Shown here: positions 1-8,604 of the stretch, in pieces
Layout of the letters: each line of letters begins with the position of its first letter
How positions within the stretch are numbered: the first letter of the stretch is position 1
NCBI GenBank assembly: GCA_964639245.1
Contig: CAZXCU010000001.1
Location: 186,001 to 250,000 of the forward strand
Direction of reading: 5' to 3'
Length of the DNA: 64,000 nt
Source: SB15 sp964639245
Lineage (GTDB): Bacteria > Chloroflexota > Anaerolineae > Aggregatilineales > J027
Made by a program: the position numbers and the translations under genes
The notes under the pieces: model-generated
Databases searched by the model: none
The model's input: only the letters and a program-made list of their open reading frames with translations
Told to the model about the DNA's origin: nothing

Positions 1-1
1 A

Positions 2-205
2 GTACACGGCGAGGAATTGTTCGCGCAGGACATCATGAACACACTCGAATTGAGTCAGTCGGCAGCTTCGCGGCATCTCCGCCAGCTCAGCGCGACAGGA
101 TATTTAACCGAACGCACCAAACAGGGCGCAAAATGCTACCGCCTGAACCTTGAACGGGCGAATGACATGCTCCGTGCGTTGGAAGTGTTTTTGTTAGGGA
201 AGTAG
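2..205 (+). CDS. ArsR-like winged-helix regulator, C-terminal fragment
   Basis: The reading frame is open at the left edge, so the N-terminus lies outside the window. The visible 67 residues contain a recognition helix of the form LSQSAASRHLRQLSATGYL followed by a beta-wing (ERTKQGAKCYRLN), which is the ArsR/SmtB pattern of a winged helix-turn-helix repressor. The protein probably binds operator DNA as a dimer. No metal-binding cysteine pair is visible in the remaining part. It could also be the C-terminal DNA-binding end of a longer DUF-type regulator, because many Chloroflexota proteins carry this wHTH after another domain. Confidence 0.65.
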   Translation, partial: VHGEELFAQDIMNTLELSQSAASRHLRQLSATGYLTERTKQGAKCYRLNLERANDMLRALEVFLLGK

Positions 206-234
206 AAATAACAACAAGAAAGGGTCGGTCTACC

Positions 235-477
235 ATGCTTACCTCGAATGATTTTGAAGTCGTCAAGGCACGTAACGCGGATATTCAGCGCCAAGCGGAA
301 AAAGATCATCTGGCAGAAAAATCTGCCCACAACCCGCAGTCCGATTCGGTGCCTGCCCACAAAGTCATGCTGGCGAAGGTGGGCAAGGCTCTCGTGACCA
401 TTGGTTCTCATTTGGAAGCGCAAGGCAGCGTTGCCGTCAATTTACATGGCGACTCGATGACTCCAACTGCCTCGTAA
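235..477 (+). CDS. small hypothetical protein, 80 aa
   Basis: Not recognised. The reading frame begins with ATG, has a purine-rich stretch (AAGAAAGGG) about 12 bases upstream and ends just before a good terminator hairpin, which together support a real short gene. The protein is hydrophilic, has no signal peptide or membrane segment, and its first half looks like a charged amphipathic helix (residues 8-35). It lies about 30 bases after the ArsR-like gene and may be cotranscribed with it. Confidence 0.45.
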   Translation: MLTSNDFEVVKARNADIQRQAEKDHLAEKSAHNPQSDSVPAHKVMLAKVGKALVTIGSHLEAQGSVAVNLHGDSMTPTAS

Positions 478-496
478 ATCAACACGTCGTTCGCGG

Positions 497-530
497 AAAA
501 GACCGTCTTTCCGATGGTCTTTTCTTTTTC
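497..530 (+). terminator. rho-independent terminator
   Basis: AAAAGACC (497-504) and GGTCTTTT (516-523) are perfect inverted repeats with an 11-base loop, followed by a T-rich run to 529. It closes the transcript of the two genes before it. Confidence 0.75.
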
Positions 531-619
531 TACACGGGTTCTTAACAGTTAAATCGTATAACTAAAGCTGGATTTTGAACCAACGACGGGTTGGATACGT
601 AGAATTCAATAGGGCGGGT

Positions 620-1549
620 ATGAACTTGGTCGAATTTAATTTTTATGAAAGAACTCAAGATTTAATAGGGGCGGTCATCGGCGCAGCCAACACGGTGCGT
701 AGTCGGTTGAGTATCCCTACATCTGACCCGCCTCTGCTGCTCAAATTCCGACGGGGGTATGCTGAAGCGCCCGCATGGTACATGTTGCAGGCGGCAGAAT
801 TTGACCCCGAACCGCTGACCGTAGAAAAACTGCGGGTGCGGGATATTTATGCGGCGGAACGTCATGTACAGGCCTTGTTGGATATCATGGCAAGCGAAAA
901 ATGGTTTCATCGGGTAGACGACTCCTATCATCTGACAGAGGGTGGACGCGAAGTGCTGAAGACACTGCTCCAACGTCCCGAAGAAGTTTTGGGGTCACTT
1001 GAAACAGAAATCCCGATGGATGATATGGCTAAGATGACCGACTTGCTTGGGCGGATTGTCGCGGCCAGTTTGAATAGCGCGACAGGGACATGGTGTTTGG
1101 CCCACTCGCGCCGCCGTGCCAATGAAAAAACGGATTTGCTGAAATTCTATGCCTATGCCAGCGATTTAAATGCCTTCCGTGATGATTGTCACATGGCCGC
1201 GTGGCAGCTTCATGCCCTCAGTGGGCATACATGGGAAGCCTTTAGCTATGTGTGCGAAGGCAAGGCCAAAAATGCCGATGACCTTTTTGATGCCCTGCAC
1301 TATCGCGGTTACATCCGTCAAGATTATGAGGCTGCGATTCGGGAACTTCTGACCCGCGAATGGGTGACTCGTATAGAAGAAACGCAAGTTGCTGCCAGCC
1401 AACTCGGGCAGCGGATTCGGACAGAAGCCGAAGAACGTACCAACACTTACTTTTATACCGCGTGGGCAGTTCTGCGGGACGAAGAATTGCACCTGCTGGA
1501 TAACCTTCTTACCTCGCTGCAAGCAAAATTGCAGGCGATTGTTGCATAG
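620..1549 (+). CDS. protein with two winged-helix (MarR-like) repeats
   Basis: Not assigned to a named family with confidence. The 309-residue protein contains two winged-helix-like blocks: one around residues 75-120, ending in a wing of the form WFHRVDDSYHLTEGGREVL, and one around residues 215-275, ending in GQRIRTEAEERTNTYFYTAW. An N-terminal helical region precedes them. Such duplicated MarR-like proteins occur as single-chain pseudo-dimers and may bind DNA or a ligand. I chose the ATG at 620, preceded by AGGGCGGG, over an in-frame TTG at 575. No membrane segment is present and no partner gene is obvious; a ClC channel follows after 129 bases. Confidence 0.6.
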   Translation: MNLVEFNFYERTQDLIGAVIGAANTVRSRLSIPTSDPPLLLKFRRGYAEAPAWYMLQAAEFDPEPLTVEKLRVRDIYAAERHVQALLDIMASEKWFHRVDDSYHLTEGGREVLKTLLQRPEEVLGSLETEIPMDDMAKMTDLLGRIVAASLNSATGTWCLAHSRRRANEKTDLLKFYAYASDLNAFRDDCHMAAWQLHALSGHTWEAFSYVCEGKAKNADDLFDALHYRGYIRQDYEAAIRELLTREWVTRIEETQVAASQLGQRIRTEAEERTNTYFYTAWAVLRDEELHLLDNLLTSLQAKLQAIVA

Positions 1550-1678
1550 TCTTCACTCGTCTCATCGTGATTCTCAGGGTCGGGGTGCATTGGCATCCCG
1601 ATTTTTTTGTCCCTCATTTGACAGATAGGTTTTTCTTCGGCATGATAGGCTCTATCTTTTGATTCAACGTCAGCGCCC

Positions 1679-3673
1679 ATGCGTTTTACAAAAAAACTCA
1701 AACACTACCAACTCTCCGAAAACACCCTATTAATTTTGCTTGCCGCGCTGGTCGGCCTCAGCACCGGCATCGGCATTTTTGTTTTTCAGGAAGGCATCGA
1801 ATTTTTTAATGAACTGGTGCGCCACGAACTGGTTCATGATATCGGGTTGGGTGACTGGAGCATGGTCATTTTGCTGCCCTTGGTGGGTCTTGTGGTGGGC
1901 TTCATCATGCACACTTTTGTTGGGCAGGAACGGCATCATGGCGTAGCGGGGGTGATTGAATCGGTCATTACGGCGGGTGGACGCTTGCCTTATCGACGCA
2001 TTCCGTTTAAAGCCTTTTGTGCGGCACTGTCCATTGGCGGGGGGGCATCGGTTGGGCCAGAAGACCCCAGTGTGCAAATCGGGAGCAATCTCGGTTCATT
2101 TTTTGGGCAGGGGTTAAATCTTTCCGAAGAACGTACCCGCCTCTTGGTTTCGGCAGGGGCTGCTAGCGCAATTGCTGCCGCGTTTAATGCGCCCTTGGCG
2201 GGGATTTTTTTTGCGCTGGAAGTTATTCTGCTGGAATTTACCTCCAATGCGTTTAAAGTCGTTGTTCTTGCGGCAGTCATCTCCTCTGTTTTTACCCACA
2301 CGGTGGAGGCCGGACATCCCGAATTGGGCATTCGGAACTATGAACTCGGTGGGGTTGCCGAAGTTCCTTTTTATATTTTACTGGGGGTGATTGCTGCGCC
2401 TGTGTCTGTCGGATTTATGCGCCTCGTGCATTGGCAGCATGACCAATGGAAAAAAATTCACCTTTCGCGTCCGTTCAAAACTGCCCTAGCAGGTTTGTTG
2501 GTGGGTATCGTGGGGGTGTATTTCCCTGAAATGATGGGTGCAGGCCGCGAAACCATGAACGCAGTCCTTAACACGGGCAGCAGCGATTTTACGATTCAAC
2601 TCCTTGTGGCACTGGTGGTGGTCAAAATTCTCATGACCAGTGTGAGTCTGGCGGGTGGATTTGTGGGGGGAATTTTTGCTCCATCGTTGTTTGTTGGCGC
2701 GCTGTTAGGCGGAGCCTATGGGCGCATCGTCAATGAATTTGCCGATATTCAAGCGGTGGGGGACCCGGCGGGCTACGCGATTGCGGGCATGGCGGCGGTG
2801 ATGGCGGGGGTGGTGCGTGCGCCCATCACCGCGATTTTGCTGATTTTTGAACTCACCAACGATTACCGCTTAATTTTACCGATTTTGCTCACGACCATTG
2901 TGTGTATTGCCTTGGCAGAGCAGTTTGAAAAAGATGGCATTTACACCCACAGCCTGCGGAAACATGGCATCGAACCGCAACAGGGGCGCGATATTGACCT
3001 GATGCAAACCATCCGAATTGCCGAAGTGATGAACCATCCTGCGCCGACGATTACCCCGGAGGCCACGCTCCCCCAACTGCGGCAAAAATTCAGAGACCTT
3101 AACACCCGTGCGCTGTGTGTGTCCTTAGATGAGGAAACATTGTTCGGCATTGTGACGCTCACCGATTTACAAACCGCTTACGAAGCGCACAAAGAGGAAG
3201 TTGAAAAATGGCGCGTGCTGGATATTTACACGCCCGAAGTCGTTAGCGTTACACCGCAGGAACCGGTCTGGGTCGCTATCCGTTTGATGGCAAAATACGG
3301 ATTTCGCTATCTGCCCGTTGTGGCAGAAAATAATCCGGTGGAATTACTGGGCATGGTGCAACGTAGCAGCATCATGGAAGGGTATAGTCTGGCAATCTCG
3401 CGCAAATGGGAAAGCCAGTATGTGCAAAATCAGGTGCGCCTGCAAAATCTAGTCGATGAAAGCATCCTTGAAATTCGGGTCAAGCCAACTTCGGCCATTG
3501 CGGGCAAACGGGTCAAAGAAGTGGTCTGGCCTCCGCAGTGTGTGGTTGCCTCTGTGCGGCGGGAAAACAAGGTCATTGTTCCACAGGGCAGCACACCGCT
3601 TAAAATCGGGGATGTACTGACGGTGGTGGTTGAACCAGACCACGAAAAAGAGGTCTATAAATTAGTCGATTAA
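1679..3673 (+). CDS. ClC-family chloride channel/transporter with CBS pair and RCK_C domain
   Basis: This 664-residue membrane protein carries the ClC core in residues 10-430. The gating segment GPEDPSVQIG (126-135) aligns with the family motif GREGPxVxxG: the gating glutamate E128 is kept but the following glycine is Asp. The GGIFAPSLFVGALLG segment matches the second anion-binding loop (GxFxP). After the membrane part come two CBS domains (about 445-565), which sense adenine nucleotides in related proteins, and a C-terminal RCK_C (TrkA_C) domain (about 590-660). It should move chloride, possibly in exchange for protons, across the cytoplasmic membrane. No strong ribosome-binding site is seen before the ATG. 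It is monocistronic. Confidence 0.93.
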   Translation: MRFTKKLKHYQLSENTLLILLAALVGLSTGIGIFVFQEGIEFFNELVRHELVHDIGLGDWSMVILLPLVGLVVGFIMHTFVGQERHHGVAGVIESVITAGGRLPYRRIPFKAFCAALSIGGGASVGPEDPSVQIGSNLGSFFGQGLNLSEERTRLLVSAGAASAIAAAFNAPLAGIFFALEVILLEFTSNAFKVVVLAAVISSVFTHTVEAGHPELGIRNYELGGVAEVPFYILLGVIAAPVSVGFMRLVHWQHDQWKKIHLSRPFKTALAGLLVGIVGVYFPEMMGAGRETMNAVLNTGSSDFTIQLLVALVVVKILMTSVSLAGGFVGGIFAPSLFVGALLGGAYGRIVNEFADIQAVGDPAGYAIAGMAAVMAGVVRAPITAILLIFELTNDYRLILPILLTTIVCIALAEQFEKDGIYTHSLRKHGIEPQQGRDIDLMQTIRIAEVMNHPAPTITPEATLPQLRQKFRDLNTRALCVSLDEETLFGIVTLTDLQTAYEAHKEEVEKWRVLDIYTPEVVSVTPQEPVWVAIRLMAKYGFRYLPVVAENNPVELLGMVQRSSIMEGYSLAISRKWESQYVQNQVRLQNLVDESILEIRVKPTSAIAGKRVKEVVWPPQCVVASVRRENKVIVPQGSTPLKIGDVLTVVVEPDHEKEVYKLVD

Positions 3674-3745
3674 CGTGTTTTTCTCCATTTTCGCCCCCTT
3701 TTTATCCATCCCTGTTGTTACCAAGCTCATCCTATGAAGTCGCGC

Positions 3746-3751
3746 TATAAT
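3746..3751 (+). promoter_or_regulatory. -10 box TATAAT
   Basis: Perfect TATAAT 33 bases before the ATG of the 119-residue protein. No convincing -35 box is found at 16-18 bases spacing, so the promoter is only partly supported. Confidence 0.4.
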
Positions 3752-3783
3752 AGACGATAGAATTAAGAAAGGATGAAGCGACC

Positions 3784-4143
3784 ATGAAGAAAATCATCCA
3801 TGCCTGTATCCGCTTTCGTCCCCCAGCCCAAACCGACACCGATGGCGGTGGACAGGAACACATCAATGGCACGGCGGATGAACTTATCGCTTATTTTGAG
3901 GTGCATGGCAAATCGGACGACTGGCCTATGGAACGGACTGCTTTCCGCCGCGTGCGCTTTGACTTTAGCGACAGCCTGAGCGTGTTTCTCTACTATTTTC
4001 AGGATTTATCCGCAGCTGACCTGAAAAAAGCCTATGAAAGCAAATTGGGGCATTACCAGTGGGAACTTGAACAACAGGATTTAGACGAACTGCCCGATGT
4101 ATACTATGAAATTGAAAATTACTTCGGGAGATTAAAACGGTAG
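3784..4143 (+). CDS. hypothetical protein, 119 aa
   Basis: Not recognised. ATG start with a good Shine-Dalgarno sequence (AGAAAGGA, 10 bases upstream) and a perfect TATAAT at 3746-3751, so expression is likely. The protein is soluble and acidic; residues 5-60 read as beta strands (KIIHACIRF, RRVRFDFSD) and residues 75-115 as helices. There are no cysteines apart from C8 and no catalytic motif I can name. It ends at a hairpin shared with the convergent VWA gene. Confidence 0.7.
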   Translation: MKKIIHACIRFRPPAQTDTDGGGQEHINGTADELIAYFEVHGKSDDWPMERTAFRRVRFDFSDSLSVFLYYFQDLSAADLKKAYESKLGHYQWELEQQDLDELPDVYYEIENYFGRLKR

Positions 4144-4145
4144 AA

Positions 4146-4179
4146 AATCTCCCCCTCCTGATTTCAAGAGTGGGAGATT
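4146..4179. terminator. hairpin between convergent genes
   Basis: AATCTCCC (4146-4153) pairs with GGGAGATT (4172-4179). It sits between the stop codons of two convergent genes and can serve both; the minus-strand copy is followed by a short TTTT run. Confidence 0.6.
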
Positions 4180-4185
4180 GAAAGG

Positions 4186-6354
4186 CTATTTCCTCAATGG
4201 TGGGGCAGGCGGCGTAGGAGGTTGCCCAAATCGCCGTCGGAAGGGCGACCCACCTTTGTTATCCCCCAAAATTTGGAAGACCGGGCCTTGCGGCTCAAAG
4301 GGTAGTTTTCCATCCCCCGGCAGCAAAAAGGCATGTTCACGGTTGACCGTCAGCACATCAATTTCGCCGTCGGTGATGATCAGAAGCGGCGCATCTTCGG
4401 GGAAGTCTTTCGCGTTCAGGATTAAATCTACGCTCGGCTGTAAAATCGTCCCGCCGCGTCCCCAGATACGATACGGCTTTTTCAAGTCCTCTACCGGAAT
4501 ATACCCTTCGTCATAGGGCTGGGTATCGCACATGACAAAGCGCACCCGTTTCACCCCGTGCCGTTCGGAAAATCCGACCACCGCCGAGAGACCTTTTTGC
4601 AGGAGTTCATGGCTCATCGACCCCGATGTATCCAGAATCACGCCGAAAGTAGGCGAGTGCAGTTCCAAGGGGGAGGTTCCGGGACGCGGAATCGTCGGGG
4701 TGGAAGCCTGCCGCCGACTCGGACGGGCATAACTGCGGCGGGGTGGTTTGGGCGTAAAGCGCAAATTAAACCATGTTGCAAGCTCGGCTTTCCATTCTGG
4801 CACTTCGACCATTTCCTGTGCCAAGGCCTGCAAATCCAGTTCTTCAATCAGGCCACCAGGCAAATACCCGCGTCCTGCCCCGTTGCCTTCATCTTCCATC
4901 ATGCGGCGGGCTGCATTCTGGGTATGCTGGCGAACCGTGGTGCGGAATGGAAACCGTCGCCGTGCTTGATTCCCACCGGGTTGATAATCGGGGTCAAGGT
5001 CAAGCAAATCGCCCAAGCCTTTGCCCCGAAAGGTGAGCTGGTCATTCCCGCCATTTTCCATGAGTAAATCATAGATAGTTTCAGAATCTAGCCCCGCATA
5101 TTCTTCTTTATACAGCCCACCTTTGGGGGGAATCGTGCCAACCCCCATCTGAATGAGCCAGTAATTAATCACGTAATCGCAGGCCACATTCCACACAAAG
5201 CCATCCCGATTGCCCTTGCGTTTTTGATGCTCCAGAACCACATGCAAAATCTCATGCGCCATCACAAAACGCCATTCCAATTCGGTCATGTCCGCATCAA
5301 GATTGACAAAAATGACTTGGTTGTTGGCATCCACCGCCGCAATATTGACTTCATAGCGCGCCGAATTTTCATAATCGACACTAAATTCAGCCGTTGCCGC
5401 ACTCAATAATGGAAAATGGTCTTTGAACCACTGCATCGCCCGTGCCGGATAGGTGTCTGAAAACGGCTCTTTGCTGCGAATTTGTGGCGCGAGCATTTTG
5501 ACCCGATCCAGCGCATAGGCCGAACGAAAAGCAGGCAGCGCATCGGTGATTGTTTCCAGAATATCCCATGTCATCGGGCCAGCCGAAGTGCGCCATTCTG
5601 TCGGCAAATCGGGCTGACCTTCGTGTTGCCACTTTTCGACGAGTTCTGCCGGAGTCGGAATGGGGGTAGGCGGTGACATCGGGGAACCAAACCGCCCAAA
5701 GCGAAACGGCGAAAAGCGTGAAACGGGCGAAATCACCTGAAATCCACGTGGTACAGTAATGGTGGTGTTGGCAATGACATGCTGATTCACGACCATTTCA
5801 CAGGCCATCACCCACAGATCAAGATCGTCGCAATCCTGCGGCGGTTCTACATACCCCAAGGCCAGATGATAGAGCAAATGCAGCAGGCTAAAATACCATT
5901 TGTCATAGACAGCCCGTTTATGTGGCTGTACCCGTACGATGCCATCGGTGGTGATATACATATAGCTGGTACGATGCTGCTTGGGCATGTAATCCAACTC
6001 AAAATCAATCATGTGCCAGATGCTGTTCAAGTCACGCGGTAAATTACGTGGCTGGCGCAGCGTCCGCATACTTTCTACAAATCGCCACCCCACAATTAGC
6101 GCAGGGGGTTGGCGTTGCGCTGGCGGTTCATCGACTGGCGGACGACTGAACGGATTTGCCTGTGACCGCGGAATCGGCGGGTAAACAGACGGTTCTTCAT
6201 TGGAGTCCAAATTATCATAAATTTGATCACGGTCTCGCTGCCGTGCCGCACGGTAGGCCTTGCTAAATTCTTCCGGGTGGGGCTGTGGACGCAACCCACC
6301 AAAAGAACGGCGGAATGGCGACAAAAAAGGACGGTTGGGCGGTTTGTTAGTCAT
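4186..6354 (-). CDS. VWA protein with tandem metallopeptidase-like domains (DUF2201-type), partner of MoxR ATPase
   Basis: A 722-residue soluble protein. Residues 334-412 form a metallopeptidase-like domain with HEILH (367-371) and the context WNVACDYVINYW, as in the DUF2201 family. Residues 130-205 look like a second, diverged copy with the same framework (DKWYF..LLHLLYH, then LWVMACEMVVNQ) but HLLYH (159-163) in place of HExxH. The C-terminal part (568-700) is a von Willebrand A domain with a complete MIDAS: DTSGSM (575-580), T636 in GGT, and D662 in TDGEID. Start: ATG at 6354 overlaps the stop of the ATPase gene by 8 bases (translational coupling); a longer in-frame start at 6432 lies deep inside that gene. 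The pair probably acts as a chaperone-like or protein-remodelling unit; the substrate is unknown. Confidence 0.85.
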   Translation of the reverse strand: MTNKPPNRPFLSPFRRSFGGLRPQPHPEEFSKAYRAARQRDRDQIYDNLDSNEEPSVYPPIPRSQANPFSRPPVDEPPAQRQPPALIVGWRFVESMRTLRQPRNLPRDLNSIWHMIDFELDYMPKQHRTSYMYITTDGIVRVQPHKRAVYDKWYFSLLHLLYHLALGYVEPPQDCDDLDLWVMACEMVVNQHVIANTTITVPRGFQVISPVSRFSPFRFGRFGSPMSPPTPIPTPAELVEKWQHEGQPDLPTEWRTSAGPMTWDILETITDALPAFRSAYALDRVKMLAPQIRSKEPFSDTYPARAMQWFKDHFPLLSAATAEFSVDYENSARYEVNIAAVDANNQVIFVNLDADMTELEWRFVMAHEILHVVLEHQKRKGNRDGFVWNVACDYVINYWLIQMGVGTIPPKGGLYKEEYAGLDSETIYDLLMENGGNDQLTFRGKGLGDLLDLDPDYQPGGNQARRRFPFRTTVRQHTQNAARRMMEDEGNGAGRGYLPGGLIEELDLQALAQEMVEVPEWKAELATWFNLRFTPKPPRRSYARPSRRQASTPTIPRPGTSPLELHSPTFGVILDTSGSMSHELLQKGLSAVVGFSERHGVKRVRFVMCDTQPYDEGYIPVEDLKKPYRIWGRGGTILQPSVDLILNAKDFPEDAPLLIITDGEIDVLTVNREHAFLLPGDGKLPFEPQGPVFQILGDNKGGSPFRRRFGQPPTPPAPPLRK

Positions 6355-7666
6355 CTTTGGAATCGTCCTTGTCATCCACTGGTTGGCGACGGAAAGTCCC
6401 AAACCGCGAACGGACTGTCGAGGTGTCGTCATTCACCGGGCCACCCGGACGGCGCAAAAAGGGCGCGGATGGCATGGTATCATCCTCTTTTTCCGGTTGG
6501 CGACGGAATCCGCCAAAACGCGGTGTGGGCGCAGCAGCTGGCGCAGGTTGCGGGGGTGTCGCAGGCGCAGACGGGCGGTTAAACCGCGAAAACGGCGAGG
6601 TAGCCGGCGCTTCAAATGGCGAGGGGGGTTCGGGAATCTGGAGCAAATCACTCCACATACGGGTGATTTCATCCACAAACCACTTAGGCAAATGGTCTTC
6701 ATGTTCGGGTGTGATGAAATAACGCACCAATTCCATATCATGGGTGGCGGTTTTTTCTAGCAATTCCACCGCTTGTAAGGCCATCCATTCGGTTTCTTCA
6801 TTCAAATTTTCGGCTTGACGCGGCAAATGGTCAATCAGATGCGCCCGCACACTGGCAAGCATGAAGGTCGCTTCTTCAAAATTGTCATACGGAATTTTTT
6901 CCGCACCACTCAAAATTTGATCGGGTTTGTAGGGAGACATCCAGTTCCGCGCAAAGGCCGCATACTGCCCGGCGTGTTGGGGAGACAAACACCCGGAAGC
7001 CAGCACTTGAATCATGGCGGGCGAAAGTTCGCTGCTCCAACTATGCAGTGCATCGCTTAACATATGCCAAGAACGCGGCGTGGTGAACGGGGTATCGTCC
7101 TGCGCTTCGGGCGCAAGCAAATGGTCGGGGCGCATTTGAATATATTGCAGCACACTGCTATGAATATTATTGGATTTGCCCCAACTCAGCCATTCTGAGG
7201 TATTGACTTCCAATTCAACATGAATCAGGCGATTGACCAGCGCAGAGGCAATCGGGCGTGCCAGCGCCTTGTCCTGTTTGCGGTTGCCCGCTCCAATGAC
7301 AATCGAACCGGGTGGCATTTTGTATTCGCCAATCCGACGGTCATGAATAAGGCTGTAGAAGGCTTTCTGTACTTCCGGTGTACAGGCGTTTAATTCATCC
7401 AAAAACAACACATAGGGTTCAGCCCGCGCAATCATGGTCGGTGGGCAGAACCGACTTTTGCCGTCAATAATCTGTGGGACACCGATTAAATCTTCCGGTG
7501 CAAGTTGTGACCCCAACAGGGAGACACAATCCAACCCTACAGATTTTGCGAACTGCTCAACCAACGCACTTTTGCCAATGCCGGGCGGGCCCCAGATAAA
7601 AACCGGGCGTACCACCGCTACTCGTTTGAGCAGATTCAGGAGTTCACTTGGGGTGACTGTTAGCAT
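6347..7666 (-). CDS. MoxR-type AAA+ ATPase with proline-rich C-terminal tail
   Basis: A 439-residue ATPase. Walker A is GPPGIGKS (26-33), Walker B is VLFLDELN (86-93), sensor 1 lies in VIGAGN (123-128), and an arginine-finger candidate is in SALVNRL. This is the MoxR branch of AAA+ proteins, which usually pairs with VWA-domain proteins and remodels or activates client complexes. The last 90 residues are a low-complexity Pro/Ala/Arg tail with repeated motifs (PRFGGFRRQP, SRFGTFRRQP) that resemble segments at both ends of the partner VWA protein. It is first in a two-gene operon transcribed leftward. A likely promoter lies at 7705-7733. Confidence 0.9.
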   Translation of the reverse strand: MLTVTPSELLNLLKRVAVVRPVFIWGPPGIGKSALVEQFAKSVGLDCVSLLGSQLAPEDLIGVPQIIDGKSRFCPPTMIARAEPYVLFLDELNACTPEVQKAFYSLIHDRRIGEYKMPPGSIVIGAGNRKQDKALARPIASALVNRLIHVELEVNTSEWLSWGKSNNIHSSVLQYIQMRPDHLLAPEAQDDTPFTTPRSWHMLSDALHSWSSELSPAMIQVLASGCLSPQHAGQYAAFARNWMSPYKPDQILSGAEKIPYDNFEEATFMLASVRAHLIDHLPRQAENLNEETEWMALQAVELLEKTATHDMELVRYFITPEHEDHLPKWFVDEITRMWSDLLQIPEPPSPFEAPATSPFSRFNRPSAPATPPQPAPAAAPTPRFGGFRRQPEKEDDTMPSAPFLRRPGGPVNDDTSTVRSRFGTFRRQPVDDKDDSKDD

Positions 7667-7704
7667 AGGAATGCAGCACCTTTTACTCTACATGGCATAT
7701 TCTG

Positions 7705-7733
7705 ATTGTCTGACTCTCGGTTGTTTCCGTCAA
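7705..7733 (-). promoter_or_regulatory. candidate sigma-70-type promoter of the MoxR-VWA operon
   Basis: On the minus strand: TTGACG, 17-base spacer, GACAAT. The predicted start of transcription is near 7698, giving a leader of about 30 bases. Confidence 0.45.
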
Positions 7734-7739
7734 CGTTAC

Positions 7740-7754
7740 GATAGTCCTACTATC
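7740..7754. repeat. 15-bp palindrome GATAGTCCTACTATC
   Basis: Six-base arms around a three-base centre, placed just upstream of the -35 box of the MoxR promoter and inside a divergent intergenic region. It could be an operator, but arms this short can arise by chance. Confidence 0.3.
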
Positions 7755-7855
7755 ACCTCACGGGATTCAACCCAAAATTGTGTTCGCATCAAACCCTCAT
7801 TACTTCTATAATACAACCAACAGAGAATTGCTGCTGACCCCTACTTTTTGGGACT

Positions 7856-7884
7856 TTGTGTTATTTAAAATAATGTTTTAATAA
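7856..7884 (+). promoter_or_regulatory. candidate promoter for the 7921 gene
   Basis: TTGTGT, 17-base spacer, TAATAA in a very AT-rich stretch. A second possibility is TTCGCA-N18-TATAAT at 7783-7812. Confidence 0.35.
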
Positions 7885-7920
7885 TAAAGGGCTATATTGG
7901 CATCTAAGGAGCATTCAAAC

Positions 7921-8604
7921 ATGAGCTTTACAAAGGGTGATTTGCCCTATTTGTACGAAGATCGGAGCGAATGGATAACCCTCAACAATCGTATTGACCA
8001 GCAAATCGGGTGGAAATATGAGATTTGGTCAACCACACGGGTCAGTGTGCAGGGCGATGAACAGGTGATATTAGTTGAACGCATCTCCCGCTATCAACGT
8101 TATCGGTATGATGGTTATGAGCTAACGGCCTATGTTGTCGATGAATGGCAGTATTTAGACGAAGCGACCACCTACGAACGGGAAATGTTGGGGTATCGTG
8201 GGTATTGGGAAGGGGATGTCAAACGGAACGGGCAAGAAACCCTTCAACCTGAAGTCGCTATTTTGCTTGGTTTCACCCCCGATTTACAGCATGTGCCAGC
8301 CTACATTGAAACCGTCCCCGCCAAAGACCTGTCTGCCTTATTCGGTGAAATTCAAAAGAAATACGCGGATGATGATTACTTGGCTTTTTCGCGCCCTTTG
8401 CCGATTGAAACCCCCAAAGATGCACCCTCTAGCATGAACGATGCCTTGCGGCGGATGCGGGCGCAAACAGGATTCCGTGTGACCAAAGGCCGGGCTGCGG
8501 TTATTGAGTACCTTGCCAATTTAACCGGTATCATCGTCAACAATGGGGGTTGGCAAATTCATCCTGAAGAGGAGCAGCGCCGTATGAAGTTGGGCTTACG
8601 CTAA
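7921..8604 (+). CDS. hypothetical protein, 227 aa, coupled to a Nudix hydrolase
   Basis: Not recognised. Start ATG at 7921 is fixed by AAGGAG at 7906-7911; an in-frame TTG eight codons earlier has no such site. The protein is soluble, rich in Tyr, Glu and Arg, with beta-like stretches in residues 25-75 (EIWSTTRVSV, EQVILVERIS) and a helical C-terminal segment with many basic residues (about 175-227). The stop overlaps the ATG of the Nudix gene (TAATG), so the two proteins are translationally coupled and probably act on the same process. It is divergent from the MoxR-VWA operon. Confidence 0.7.
   Translation: MSFTKGDLPYLYEDRSEWITLNNRIDQQIGWKYEIWSTTRVSVQGDEQVILVERISRYQRYRYDGYELTAYVVDEWQYLDEATTYEREMLGYRGYWEGDVKRNGQETLQPEVAILLGFTPDLQHVPAYIETVPAKDLSALFGEIQKKYADDDYLAFSRPLPIETPKDAPSSMNDALRRMRAQTGFRVTKGRAAVIEYLANLTGIIVNNGGWQIHPEEEQRRMKLGLR

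Noticed and set aside
4558..5067. Open frame of 169 codons opposite the VWA gene
   Set aside because: Composition mirrors the VWA domain coding sequence; no independent signals.
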